Positions 35,028-46,276 of a stretch of DNA of 64,000 bases are shown in pieces. This stretch comes from Microstegium vimineum (Eukaryota; Streptophyta; Magnoliopsida; Poales; Poaceae). Positions within the stretch are counted from its first letter, which is position 1. Every line of letters starts with the position of its first letter. A model generated the notes under the pieces. The model searched no databases. It worked only from the letters and a program-made list of their open reading frames with translations, and was not told the origin of the DNA. The DNA lies in contig CM039122.1 in assembly GCA_022036555.1 (NCBI GenBank), positions 54,634,693-54,698,692 on the forward strand, written 5' to 3'. Made by a program: the position numbers and the translations under genes.

Positions 35028-35237
35028 GCACTCTCTCTCAAAATTTATCGTTGTTGGTTTATGTGTCGGTAACTTTGACTAGTATTAACCACATTTGTTT
35101 CTCTAAATAAATTTATTTAACAATTTATCTATTGATATTAGTTATGTACTATAAATATTATTACTTTCAATCTAAATTTAGTCAAAGTTATTTTTTAAAA
35201 AAAAAATGAGAATGACAATTAATAAGGGACGGAGTGA
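35028..35237. mobile_element. diverged Stowaway-like MITE
   Basis: The left side begins with CTCTCTCTCAAAATTTATCG and the right side ends ATAAGGGACGGAGTG. AACTTTGACTAGTATTAACC and its partner TCTAAATTTAGTCAAAGTTA form inverted arms. The termini resemble the Stowaway CTCCCTCCGT end but are eroded. Confidence 0.5.
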
Positions 35238-35550
35238 CGTAGCTACGAATCTAAAATAGATGCACGTGAACGAAGCTAGAACGGGAGCCAAAAGTCAGCC
35301 TTGCCATTTGGTTTTGCTAAAATACCAAAACCGATATGCTATGTTGTTATCAGGGGTGAAGCTAGGTTCAAGAGTGTGGGTGCTCATGCACCCACAAATT
35401 TTTATAAAACACTACTAGAAATAGATTTTCATCATTGTTGTAGATTAAATTTTTACATCTATAAGAGAAAGGCATCCTCTCTAATTTCCTCTAGCTTCGC
35501 CCTGGTTGTTATATATACAGACGATTGGTAAGATTTGTTGAGAAAATAAA

Positions 35551-35692
35551 TTTTACTCTTGAGGACACATGCCCTTATAATATACACCAAGAGAGAGACA
35601 ATATTGTACTGTCTCTCTCTTGATATGCACGTATCCTGATGCACATCTAATGATACATATTACGAGGGCATGTGCCCTCGAGGACAGTAAAA
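35551..35692. mobile_element. 142-bp palindromic MITE
   Basis: The left end TTTTACTCTTGAGGACACAT (followed by GCCCTTATAAT) is mirrored by the right end, which carries GGGCATGTGCCCTCG and AGGACAGTAAAA. Internally GAGAGAGACA is mirrored by TGTCTCTCTC around ATATTGTA. The whole element is a hairpin without coding capacity. The superfamily is not assigned. Confidence 0.7.
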
Positions 35693-36618
35693 CTATGTTC
35701 AGATTTGTGTGCCTATGTACCAAATCATTATTCGGAGGCACGTGCGTCGACACAAGTGATACGCAAACTTGTCAAGATGTGACTAGAGCAAGACTCGTCC
35801 TCCTCAACGGATTGGCGAAGCACTCAGCGTCTTCCGTGTGCAACCTTGAGAGGTTAGGAAGGACGAGCCACTGGGGCGAGCTAGCAAGGAGTGGGCAGAG
35901 CGGCACGACGGCGTACTCGCCACTGGCCGCCGAGCAGAATGCCCCGGCAACCGTCAGCGAAATACCTTTATATCCTTCTCGCGTGCCGATTAAACGAGAA
36001 CATGATAATCCGTATATGTGCCTCGTTGTGACGCGAGTCCGATTCACGTGAGCTTTCTGCTCTCTAATGCATCGTATGCGCCAAAAGTACCCCAGTCGAC
36101 GTAATCAGCTGCCTAAAGATATCCTAGTGCCTCCCAACCAAAAAGAAAGCTACTCCTACTTGTACATTTCGAACTGCCTGCTCTTGATACCTAAAATGGC
36201 ATCCCCACGACTGGCACACATCTTCCGTCTTCATATATAACCGGCATGTCAACCCAAAAATCAAACAAAACAATTAAGAACGGCACAGTATCAGGTTTTG
36301 CTGAGGGCGCTACAGAGGCAGACTAGACATGGAGATTGGGGCACAGCTTATTATCAAAAAATAAAAAACAGCAGGGCAAAACAGCAAAAACGGGAATCCT
36401 CAGTTGACTCCAGATTCCCAGCGCCTGCGTTCAGACAGGCATGGTGCAAAAGCAATTTCTGAAACCACACCAGTCAAACAGCTCAAAACCACTAATGCTG
36501 TCAGTCATCGATGCTGGAAAACATTCTGTTCCAACCTGCCCCCGATTTCCTTATTAACCAACTTAGGTAGCGCCTAAAACCAACCAATCTAGTACATCCA
36601 GTGCAGGGTGTCAAAGAG

Positions 36619-37422
36619 TTATCTGGTCCAGGGCCCTCGGAATGGCCTGTTTGTAAAGTCAGATGGCATTCCAGGATTTTGCTGTATCAAGTTTGTCCAA
36701 TGTGAGCTATCCAGAGACCCTACAGGTCCTAACTGATTGCTTGTGCCACTGGCCATATCCTGGGTGAAGCCATAGATATCCGGAAACGTAGGGTTTGTGT
36801 CACTCCTAGAAAGATAATTCTGAGGTGGACAAAATTGATTCCTTGGCTCAATGAGTTGGCTGCGGCTTGACCCACCATGTCCCATGTGTACTGATGGCTG
36901 GTTGTACTGGGATATGGCGCTCAACAGAGTTCCATCGGTGCTGCTTCCACTTGGTAAGGCCTGGGGTAAGCAGTTTGCCGACTGCAACCCCAACAGATTA
37001 TCATTATTATTATGTGACTGAGAGCCCTCGGGGAAGCAGTTATACTTATGATCCATTGAATCAAAAGCAGCATAGGAATGCTGTTCAGAGATTGGAAGGT
37101 TTACTTTAGTTGGAAAACTCACATCCGTGTAGTAATCCTCATGAAGCTGTGCATAGAGGCCATTGTCACCCTGATCAATTAACTGATGCTGCTCCTGCAA
37201 CAACCTCGGAAAGGGAGCAGATTGAGCCAAGCGTTTATTCACCAAACCATGCAAACCAGTTGACTGTTTCATGCCATTTGCATGTCGAAAGGGATTGTAG
37301 ACTGCTCCAATGTCCTTTGCTGTCTTGAGCTGACCATTGCTCTGCAGATTTGAGAAAGGTTCAATAACTGATGCTGGATTGTCCAGTGCGAAAGCAGACG
37401 AGGCAAGTTGAGGTTGCTGCTG
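36619..37422 (-). CDS. C-terminal part of an unrecognised Q/N/S-rich protein, cut by assembly gap
   Basis: The minus strand is open for about 267 codons from the gap edge to a TAA at 36619-36621. The protein is rich in Gln, Asn, Ser and Pro, has no obvious fold, and ends with NRPFRGPWTR. Codon usage is balanced, and the composition resembles the disordered tails of plant transcription or RNA-regulatory proteins. I could not assign a family. The N-terminal part lies in or beyond the 100-N gap. Sequence on the far side (37523-37596) stays open in frame by chance but looks non-coding and soon meets a MITE. It is either the last exon of a real gene or a gene fragment. Confidence 0.6.
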   Translation of the reverse strand, partial: QQQPQLASSAFALDNPASVIEPFSNLQSNGQLKTAKDIGAVYNPFRHANGMKQSTGLHGLVNKRLAQSAPFPRLLQEQHQLIDQGDNGLYAQLHEDYYTDVSFPTKVNLPISEQHSYAAFDSMDHKYNCFPEGSQSHNNNDNLLGLQSANCLPQALPSGSSTDGTLLSAISQYNQPSVHMGHGGSSRSQLIEPRNQFCPPQNYLSRSDTNPTFPDIYGFTQDMASGTSNQLGPVGSLDSSHWTNLIQQNPGMPSDFTNRPFRGPWTR

Positions 37423-37522
37423 NNNNNNNNNNNNNNNNNNNNNNNNNNNNNNNNNNNNNNNNNNNNNNNNNNNNNNNNNNNNNNNNNNNNNNNNNNNNNN
37501 NNNNNNNNNNNNNNNNNNNNNN
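37423..37522. other. assembly gap, 100 N
   Basis: Exactly 100 undetermined bases, the conventional placeholder for a gap of unknown length. It truncates the coding segment on its left. Confidence 1.
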
Positions 37523-37652
37523 CATCCTCCTCTACCGGCAGAAGTTGTTTTATATAAACGTTTTTTAAAAAAAAAATAAACAGCTTTACCCCTCAAGCTA
37601 TGACCTTTGTAGAAGTCAGAGTCACACTTGTTTTTTTTTTAACCGGAGGTTA

Positions 37653-38005
37653 GGTCAGTCTCAATGCAACGTTTCACTGCACGTTTTCCTAGTTGTATGA
37701 AACTTAACATGAAATGAGTCTCTCAATGCATAGTTTCATGCGGTTAGCAATGTCTCTCTCTTTCTTTTCTCTCTCATCTCCTCCATACATTTATTTTACA
37801 TGCATCCCATGAAACTAAAAAAGACTTTCAGTGGGGATTTCATATGGTTTCCAACATTTTAGAAACAACGCAATATAATTTCATCACCATGAAACTTTTC
37901 CCTCCTCTCTCTCCTCATCGTTTCATGTAAAAAATGTGAATCTGCTGATGTGGCACACCATTTAATGTGCATGGAACCCTCTATAAAACCCCGTTGAGAC
38001 TAGCC
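37653..38005. mobile_element. Tourist-like MITE, family A copy 1 (353 bp)
   Basis: It begins GGTCAGTCTCAATG and ends CGTTGAGACTAGCC, inverted termini, with TTA on both sides (37650-37652 and 38006-38008). The inside contains repeated ATGAAAC / GTTTCAT pieces and CTCTCTCC tracts. A second copy of the same family and nearly identical length lies at 44734-45087. The TTA duplication supports a PIF/Harbinger origin. Confidence 0.85.
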
Positions 38006-38623
38006 TTAGAAAGCTAGCCGAAGAAACGGCGACATGCTAGTTGCTAGGTGAGTTTAATGGAGCAGCAAAAATGTTTCATGACATTTGGATAGTGGGGAAA
38101 GGACAGTTGGAATAGACGAGAGAAGGTTGCTTGAATATCTAGGATGGATATATATTAGGCATGAGATAGGGATAAGATGAGCTCATATTCTACCAATTCA
38201 TATTTAATAGGAGGGGTGGATTATGGTTAGGAAACAATCAATGAAGAATAACTCTTGTGCTAGTGGGGAGAGTTGTTTCATGACAAGACTCACACATGCA
38301 TAGTTACTGAGCTATGGGTGCAGAGAGCTGGTGGTCCACTTAAGAGTCTAGACCTACTAATCCTCACTACAATCTCTACTATAATTGAAAACTTATCCAG
38401 ACCACTTCCCTCCTTCAAGATCAACGACTCACAGCACGTCTACTACGGATGCAACGGCTGAGATTAAAAAGTTAGAAGCCGCTTCCCACTCTCCCCACGC
38501 CACGATGCAACGGTGGTCACAGTTCAATTCCTCGGTTCCTCACCTGCCTTCTTTTCCCTGGGAAAAAGGAAACATTAATCCCTTCGTCTCGCGCGCGCGG
38601 GGGCAGCAAAGGTTGCCGCCGGG
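38006..38623. other. intergenic sequence
   Basis: No gene or clear repeat. The last 100 bp become GC-rich and lead into the gene fragment that follows. Confidence 0.5.
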
Positions 38624-38870
38624 ATGGATCTCCCGTCGTTCATCGTCGTGCTGATGCTGGTGTTCACCTGGGCACCTGGCTGTCGCGCCGCCCTAGGAAC
38701 GCGCCCGTGTACTACCCCAACATCCTCCTGCGCGGGATCGACCCGTGGGAGGGCCGCGGCCGCGGCACGCGGAGCCCCGTCGGGTGGATCCGCAACGCCA
38801 TCTCCGCGTCTGAGCCCGATGTCATTGCCGCGGCAGAGTCGACGCGGCCGTCTACTTGCTTCCTCTCCTC
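38624..38870 (+). pseudogene. fragment of an OSCA/CSC1-like (HYP1-type) channel gene
   Basis: From the ATG at 38624 the frame reads MDLPSFIVVLMLVFTW. An 8-bp tandem duplication (CACCTGGG at 38665-38672, CACCTGGC at 38673-38680) shifts the frame. The next frame reads LSRRPRNAPVYYPNILLRG, then DPWEGRGRGTRSPVGWI and ASEPDVIAAA. A missing base near 38835 then shifts it again before VDAAVY. These pieces match, from memory, the N-terminus (first membrane helix and cytosolic loop) of plant OSCA/CSC1-like osmosensitive calcium channels of the HYP1 type, which are usually over 700 residues. Homology ends near 38870. It is a non-functional first-exon fragment, probably carried here by a transposon. Confidence 0.75.
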
Positions 38871-38879
38871 TTGTGCTGC

Positions 38880-39290
38880 CTCCTCAGTGCCCGCCCCGAC
38901 CCCTCCCCGGCGGGAGCCGCTACTCGCGGCGCGGCGCCTGCCAGGCGGGAGCGCCTCCCCAGCGAGGCCCCTGGCCGCACGGGCCATCCCGGTGGGATCC
39001 GCTATTCACGGCGGCCCCTGCCAGGCGGGAGTGCCTCCCCGGCATGGCCACAGCCCCTCCCCGGCGCAGCCTATGCGCGACCCCCCTCCCCTCCGGCAGT
39101 CGCGGTTCCCCTCCTCCAGTCTCCCTTCCCGGCGCGACCTCCTGCCCAGTTCCTCACTCCCCTCCTGCGATCTCCCGGCGGGCCTCCTTGGCCCCGGCAC
39201 GACCTCTGCGAGGACCAAGCGAGAGCGCCTCTCCGACGGTCCTCGGAGGAAGGAGGAAGAGGAAGAGAATGACGTGCGGGTCTTGTGACA
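38880..39290. repeat. GC-rich repeats next to the OSCA fragment
   Basis: A roughly 95-bp unit containing GCGGGAGCCGCTACTCGCGG and CCTGCCAGGCGGGAGCGCC recurs once with differences (starts near 38907 and 38990). The whole stretch is open in all frames because of its composition. No protein similarity is seen beyond the OSCA piece. Confidence 0.5.
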
Positions 39291-39382
39291 GAACCTCTTA
39301 AGATAGGGCCCACTTGCCAGGATTAATAGTCCATCCGACTTAATCTCAAACAAACGATCCAAACCTTAATTAGTCTGTCAGG

Positions 39383-42300
39383 TGTCACCACTTTGCAGCG
39401 GTTCATTCACCTCTTTCCGAACAAGATCTGCTCATTACAAACATTGCAGAAGTAATACAATAATTTAATTTACATCAAAGTAGCGGAAATTTAAAGTCAT
39501 ATTACAAACCATAGGTTTTGAAACATAACATAGTGTCATACGATATTATTACATCAAGCGGTGATAGGGTTTAAACAAAGAACCGAGGTACTCTTGCCCA
39601 AGAGTCAAGCATAAACAACTTATTCTTCATCCTCATCCACAGTGACCACGGTCATGCAGCACGAAGCTACACAGACCGGGCTGTGACCCTCATCTGCAAC
39701 AGGGGTTAACAAACCCTGAGTACGGGGTACTCAACAAAGACTTATCCGACAAATAAAATATTTGATGGACAACACAATATGCAAGTCATAGGATTCAAGG
39801 TGTGTTTTACAAGAATCAAGTATTTGGCATAAATGAGCATTTATAAAAGAGTTGAAAGTCATTTATTTCGTTCATAAGATTACTCAGGTACCGATCTAGA
39901 TGTATGATCGACACAGGGTAATAAACCATCCATAAAGGGATTCAACAAGTATCCAGTTTAGGTTTAATACTACACTAAAGAAGAAAGAGTCGAGTCTCCA
40001 TATCCGAGGAGCACGACGATTTGAATCGATTAATTCCAGCTGGGGCTTCCTTATCACACGACATATGCAGCACCTAAGCACACATATATCTACCATTCCC
40101 TGGATCCTCTAGCCAAGACTGGGGTTCCGCCACCCGAGAGCACAATACACCTCCATCCAGTTCGCTAACTTGGAGGGTACACACTACTCTCGCCATCTCT
40201 CCACTCCCAGTGCGGGTTAACCGTTCTTAAACTAGAATAGCTAGAGTCCGGCTTCCAAAAGTATGTGACCAGTACTCCAAATTCTCGCTCAATATCAAGG
40301 TCAGCGGACGGTTCCTAATGACACAGGCGGAGAGAACTCGCTCATCAGTCACCCCAGATGGCTCCCAAACACCGTGTCCGCTCGGTCCCGATTATTACTT
40401 CCACCAACATCATCCCTTTCTCAGAAAAACATAACCACTTGCCGGAGCAATACGTTATGCGTAGGTGACCGGAAATCACCTACTATAAAGATCTAAACAT
40501 ACTAAGCATTTTCGCAAAACTTTGCATCTTTAAACAAGGGTCAAGGTGAAAGGTAAAATTCATACAAGGATAAAACTATGCATCAAGTAGGAATTTAATA
40601 AAGTACCATAATGCAATAATATAACCATAAGTGTATTTAAAGTAAACATTTTTAAATACAAGAGAATGTTTGAATGCATCGGGGCTTGCCTTGGTTGGAG
40701 GGATAAACGATCTCGGGATCAAATTCAAACACAGAGAAACCCCCTTCACTAGGGTGGTTAACCAACTCAACTGACGAGATATCTACACGATAAAATGTTA
40801 TGCTTAGATGATGCTTGAATGATAGACATGATACTTTGCAACACATAAGCATGCACTTAAGAGAAAATTAAAACAGGTTAAACCATGAGTACAACTTTCC
40901 TTCATGAAGGAAAGTAAAACTAGAGCATAAAGTAAAATAATTAAACTCTAATTAACTTGATTTTATAAGTTAATAATTACATCCAAAAGAACTGAGCAAA
41001 CAACATTACACCAAGCATGTCCAACTTGTGTGTGTCACTGGACAATTGACCATTAACCTCAAGCAACCCAAAATCACACAAAATCTAAGTTAATTAGGGT
41101 TACTAATCATTTTATAATTAATTATACAAATAGCCATGTATAATAGATCATCCAAAAATTCCCAAAAATTTTGTACAATAAGGTATCAGTGTATAAAGGT
41201 TACATAAAAATTCCTAGAATTTTTGGAGCAATATACAGAGCATGAAAAATCATAAGAAAGTCATTTCTTAATTACTTTGAGTATTTTTACAGGATTAAAA
41301 ATGTACTGAACATGAACATGTTATATTTTTCTTAAAGACTACACATCACAGAGAGCATACACAAATTTTTGCAGAATTTAAACATGCACACATTTAAATA
41401 TACAAAAATAACAAAAGACACTACTGTGCAAAACAGGAAAATTAGAAAACCCAAACTAACGGTGCCCGACAGGTGGGGTCAGCCTGTAGCCAGCAACCAA
41501 ACGCGCAGCGGCGCCGGCGACCTCAAAACACGGCGGCGCGTCGCCGCCGACGACCAAACGGTCCAACCAACTCGTGCGCTGGACTCAGCACTTCACCCTG
41601 AACACAACTTGGTGCGACACGACCCGACTTGACCCTCGCATCAGCCTCACCGGCGGCGATGGCGGCGACTCGAGCTCGGCCGCACGCGCGCCGACGAGCA
41701 TAGACCACAACTGATTCAACCAAGCATCGCAATCGACTTAGGAATATTACGCGAACACAAAGCACAACGGAAACGAGGCTAAAACCTAACGCAGCGACCT
41801 CGCCGTCTACCATGGCAGACGGCGGAGATCCGTGCGACATGCGCCGGCCAATACACGCATGCGCTCGAACATTCAACACCCAAACAATACTAAGCAAGGC
41901 TAGACGAAGCTAGCGCACCCATCAATCGAAGAAAAAGACGACCACCGAGCTCTCACGGCGGTGAACACCGACGCGGCGGCGCAAAACACGCCGGAGCAAA
42001 CGAGCGCAATCAACCAGCCAAAATTGGCATCGACCATCTACCATACAAGTATCAGGAGCTCACCCTGGTTGCGAGGCTCTCGCTAACTTGGCCAGAGAGG
42101 AAGAAGATGAAGCTGTCGACGGAGACAGTGCCGACGGGTGCGTGAACTGATGGCAAGATCAACTTTCCCGGAGCTGCAGAGCACCAAAGAAGAGAAAACA
42201 AGGCCGACGAGGATCAGCGACGAATGAAGAACAATAAACAAAGGATCAAAAAGCAATGTGGCTCCTGGATAGCTGGGTTGACCGCGAACCAAAGCGGCGG

Positions 42301-43221
42301 TGCTTCCGCCGGAGCCGAAGAAGATAAAGTCGCGCTAGGCGAATGGGGGCTCGGCGTCTTCAACCGACTTGTGCGGGAGGTGCGCAAGGTCAAAGCGAAC
42401 CCGTCAGCGGTGGTTTGGTGGATTGGCAGTGACTAACGAGCTTGGACGGGCTCGTCGACGCGGAGTGAGCTCGCGGCGGCGTGAGCAGAGCTGAGCGTGG
42501 GCGAGGAAAGAGAGGCAAAGGGTGGACGACGTCTCGTTTTGAAGACGGCAACGGGACCGTGGCGTTACCACGCACGCGACAGGACGTGCGTCGAGGCCAG
42601 GAGTCACGCGGTGGCGTCGGCAGCTGGCCGGACAGGTGTCAGCGTCGAGCTTCACGTCACCATGCAAGTGCTCGATGAAATGTCTGAACTGCCCCTAGGA
42701 CTGTTTTGCAAAATGCTCAAGCTTTCAGGGGTTTTCATGAAAAACTTTGAATACGAAAGTTGCTCAAAATTTCATGTTCTACACTTTTGTCAATACTCAC
42801 TTTTTCAAATTCGGCCTAGAAATGAAAGTGCATTTTTGAAATTTGAAAACCCTTTTAAAACGGTTTACCCCCTTTTCAATTACTCTAAAAACTTGAATAA
42901 CACTTGAAAAACTGTCAACACAACAATTGCAATTCAAACAGAGCTCTACAACTTTGCTTAAACAACCATATGCAAATTATTTTTAGATTTTTAAAATCAT
43001 GTTTAGGGTTTAATCCACCCCCTCTGGGAATTAGGGTTTGGATTCAATTTGAAATTTAGAATTTGAAAAGATGACCTGTATTCATACTATTGATCAAACA
43101 TAAACAAGTAAACTCATTTTAGTTCAACGCATGGTCAGGTTTTCAACCAAAAGAATGATGCTTAATGCATATGATGGCATGATTAAGTTTTAATTAAGTG
43201 ATTAACACCAGAAGTGTTACA
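39383..43221 (-). mobile_element. probable solo LTR of a gypsy retrotransposon
   Basis: On the minus strand it starts TGTAACACTTCTGG and ends AAAGTGGTGACA, giving TG...CA ends and a length of about 3.84 kb. It shares the layout of the LTR at 26455: AT-rich start, GC-rich middle (41450-42680), then AT-rich sequence. It also holds the CTGAGTACGGGGTACTCAAC phrase known from long gypsy LTRs of grasses. There is no primer site after its 3' end, no internal domain beside it and no partner LTR, so a solo LTR from unequal recombination is the best reading. No clean target-site duplication is seen, so the exact ends are uncertain. Open frames inside it are not genes. Confidence 0.6.
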
Positions 43222-44733
43222 GGTCCCATCTGTCATTCTCCATCAAAATATTTAGGGGTCTGAATTTGGGTGGTGGTGTTGGAGTGGAAGAAAAAAAAAT
43301 AGAGCACCCAAAAATAAAGGAGCACCAAAATCAAAAGTAGGCTTTCTACAATGTTATATCCTTGAGTGATGCTAAAAGAGGAGAGAGAGCATTCAAGAGT
43401 TACTCCATACATTGTGAGAGATGATGCCAATTTGGAGTGCTTCCAGAAAAACTAGGAGCGAAGCACGTAGTTGCGCCTGTGCTCCAAAAATCAAAAAGCT
43501 GGTACTGCACTGTTGCTGTGAGACTGCAGCCTTGCACTCTGTCATGTGCTTTGCTCTTGTCGTCCAATTGCAACCATGATGGAGCCATCCGCTACTTTTC
43601 CTGGAACCGCTCCCACGCTGCAGCCCGAACCCAATTTAGGCATCACTCTGAGCTGGCATACGTGATCAGTAATAGGAACCGCTCACGCTCTGGAGGGCGA
43701 GCTTTGATTTGGGCGCCCCTAGAGTTGCTCTTACTACTTTTGTTTTCTCCAGCCCTTTTCCTTTGAAATTTTTTTTCCTATAGAAAGTTAAACTTTACAA
43801 AAATAAATTAGTTGTTTTTAAAATACTTCTCTAAAAAAACTGTAACGTTAGCACGGACAAATATATTAGTAGTATCTAAATGGGTAGAAGGAGATAAATA
43901 GCTTATAAAAAAATCTTCAAAACACTAGAGCAATCTTTCTTTCTTAGATAATAAAATAGTAGGTTAGCAAATTGCTCTTGGCTCCAATCCAGCTAATTTT
44001 CTTTGTTTTTATTTGCAAACTATTATTAACTCTTTGTATTTCTGTTACATCGTTAATGGAAAATAGGGCAAACCTCGGTTAACGAAAACATTTCATTTCT
44101 TCCTCCAACAGACCAGGAGAGGCAGATGTATAGGAGTAAAGATGGACATGCAGCTAAAGGAGAGCTTTTGTATCTACTCCCTCCGTATTCATATTAGTTG
44201 TCTTTTTAGAAAAGATTTAAGTCAAACATTAGCCATATAAATCATAAGTAACTTTTAAGTTGTTGAGATTGAAAAAAATAAAAATCATATCAAAGTTAGG
44301 CTTTGAAGACCGGTAATTAAAAATTTAGGTATTAAAAATTGTTATCCGATTTTAGCCTGAAAAAGCATCACATGAAATTTCTATTACCCGATAATTCAGG
44401 TTTAGATTCGGATTCAGATTTTACCCTATATAGCTCAAATTAACAAAACTATTCATCTTTTAAGAATTCTAGTAGAATTTTAAAGCTATAGTCCATGTCA
44501 ATTAACAAGAAATCAATAATGTATATTGATTGAACAATACCAAATAATAGATTTATATTGTACTGTATAGACCACTTCATATCTTCTTATTATTAGCAAT
44601 AGCATAGCGAATACAAAGGACAGAACGGAAGTTTAGTTGCAATCGTGAATCACGGTGAAAATGCAGCGTCAGGGAGGAGTCGGAGACAGTTTAACTTACG
44701 AATAAATCATTAAACATATTGAATAGGAACGCG
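43222..44733. other. intergenic sequence with a Stowaway relic
   Basis: No gene is supported. A segment starting ACTCCCTCCGTATTCATATT (44177) followed by TTGTCTTTTTAGAAAAGATT resembles the first half of a Stowaway-type MITE whose right half is lost. The rest is AT-rich DNA. Confidence 0.5.
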
Positions 44734-45087
44734 GGCCAGTCTCAATGACAAGTTTCATCTCGTAGTTTTCAACACGTGAAACTTTGATATGAAACAATAC
44801 TCTCTCTTAATGTAAGTTTGATAGCACGATTTCATATGTTATTTTAGCATACATGGGTCACACATGACCCAATCATATTTTAGTATCACTTTGTGATGAA
44901 ACAAATTGAGTCCTCAATGAGAGTTTCACACGATTACCAACGTCTTGGAAACAACGTCGATAAGTTTCATCCCATGAAACTTTCTCATTCTCTCTCCTCT
45001 TAGTTTCATGCAAAGATTCTCTTTTTCTAATATGTTACCATAATAAATGTGCATGACACCCCCATGAAATCTCCATTGAGACTGACC
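44734..45087. mobile_element. Tourist-like MITE, family A copy 2 (354 bp)
   Basis: It begins GGCCAGTCTCAATGACAAG and ends CCATTGAGACTGACC, followed by TTA. The left-hand TTA is not preserved. The internal order matches copy 1: ATGAAAC pieces, GTTACCAACGTCTTGGAAAC-type block, GATGAAACTTTC, then CTCCTC and a CATGACACCCCCATGAAATC end. The two copies diverge considerably in sequence but hardly in length. Confidence 0.8.
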
Positions 45088-45508
45088 TTATTGCTGCAGA
45101 AGTACATCTCCGTACTGGTAGCTTTTTACAAAAACATCATAATCTTATATATTAGTCTCCTCACTAGTTGAGCCTTTTCCTGCTATGCCATTATGAAAGA
45201 TGGTCAATTCTCCTGTGCCTCTGAAAAGTTGAGTGCCAGCGTATTTTTCTTTCTTTTCCTCTAAACAATTATGTTTGTCTTCTGTTTGTTTTTTCTCCGT
45301 TTGACAATCCTGATATGTGGGAACAGCCCTGTAAAATGTCATTTTTGCTGTGTTGACTTGGCTGGTGATTGACATTTTCTCCCATGCCCCTTGCCACCAC
45401 CGCTAGCTGATGAGTGCCGCCGGTGTCGTGGGAGGGTCCGCCCGCAGGCATGCCGGCCATGCCAGCTGCTTACTCGACTAGAGTCTGGAGCACGCGCGCC
45501 GGCACCCC

Positions 45509-45756
45509 ATGGACCCGGCCTCCGAGGAGCTCGACCGCCGCAGCCGCTACCTGAGCGCGCTCGTGCGCCGCACCAAGCTTGCCGACCCGCCGCAGCCCGA
45601 GCCGGAGGTGGTGGATGCCAAGGCCAAGGCGGACGTGGAGCGGGAGCTGACCGCGTCGGCGGTGAGGGCAAGGGAGGGAAGGAGGAGGCCAAGGCGGTGG
45701 AGGAGAGGACAGCGGTGGTGGCGGTGAAGGCCAGTGGGGATCACTCTGCATCCTAG
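45509..45756 (+). pseudogene. gene fragment, N-terminal piece of an unidentified plant protein
   Basis: From the ATG at 45509 the frame reads MDPASEELDRRSRYLSALV, RRTKLADPPQPEPEVVDAKA and KADVERELTASA, then continues best in another frame as EGKGGKEEAKAVEERTAVV. Its codon pattern (strong G/C at third positions, charged low-complexity linker) is that of a genuine cereal exon. A one-base shift near 45663 and the lack of any following domain indicate a fragment. It resembles, from memory and with low confidence, the N-terminal extension of a plant dynein light chain-like protein. No conserved C-terminal domain is present. Confidence 0.45.
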
Positions 45757-46276
45757 AGACGAGGGGGCGGATCACTCTGCGGCGCTGGAGCCCGGCCAAG
45801 TGCCCAAGTCCCTGACGGCGGTGGCCGCAATGGCTGTAGCTCCCGTCTCCTGTGGTGGCGCCTCGTCGCGAGCAATGCGGGACCGGACTGCACCGGCACC
45901 CAACCCCGTGGCCGCAGTGGCCAGGCAAGAGCGGCGACGGGTGTCTGCACTAGCTCGACCCAACTCCTGCCGGCCTCTACACGACGACTGCCCCACGGTA
46001 AAAAATCAGGATTGTAGCAGTATTTGTTATGGTTGTGCTTTCTTGTGCAATACCTGAGAGTTGTTCGATGCAATGCCTCACCCGTTCTGGCCATCCCTCC
46101 ATGGATGGCGACGACAACAGCCCCTGCATGCCATGAAAACCAACATGGCAACAACCCGTGGATCCGCTGCAGAGCTGGTATATGGCTGACCAACATTTCT
46201 TTTTTCCCTGTATTTGTTGGAATCCCTAGTTTTGGTTCAGTAAAAAGAAAAACTTTTAAATTTTATTTACGAGTAT

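Larger units (their letters stand above)
33188..36300. other. intergenic sequence with MITE relics
   Basis: No gene is supported. It holds a short AACTAATAAGTTATGTTGATAA relic (33650-33730), an eroded AT-rich element (33890-34170), a poly-G tract, a diverged Stowaway-like piece and a 142-bp MITE (listed separately). The interval 35700-36050 is open for 143 codons on the plus strand but shows no domain. Confidence 0.45.
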
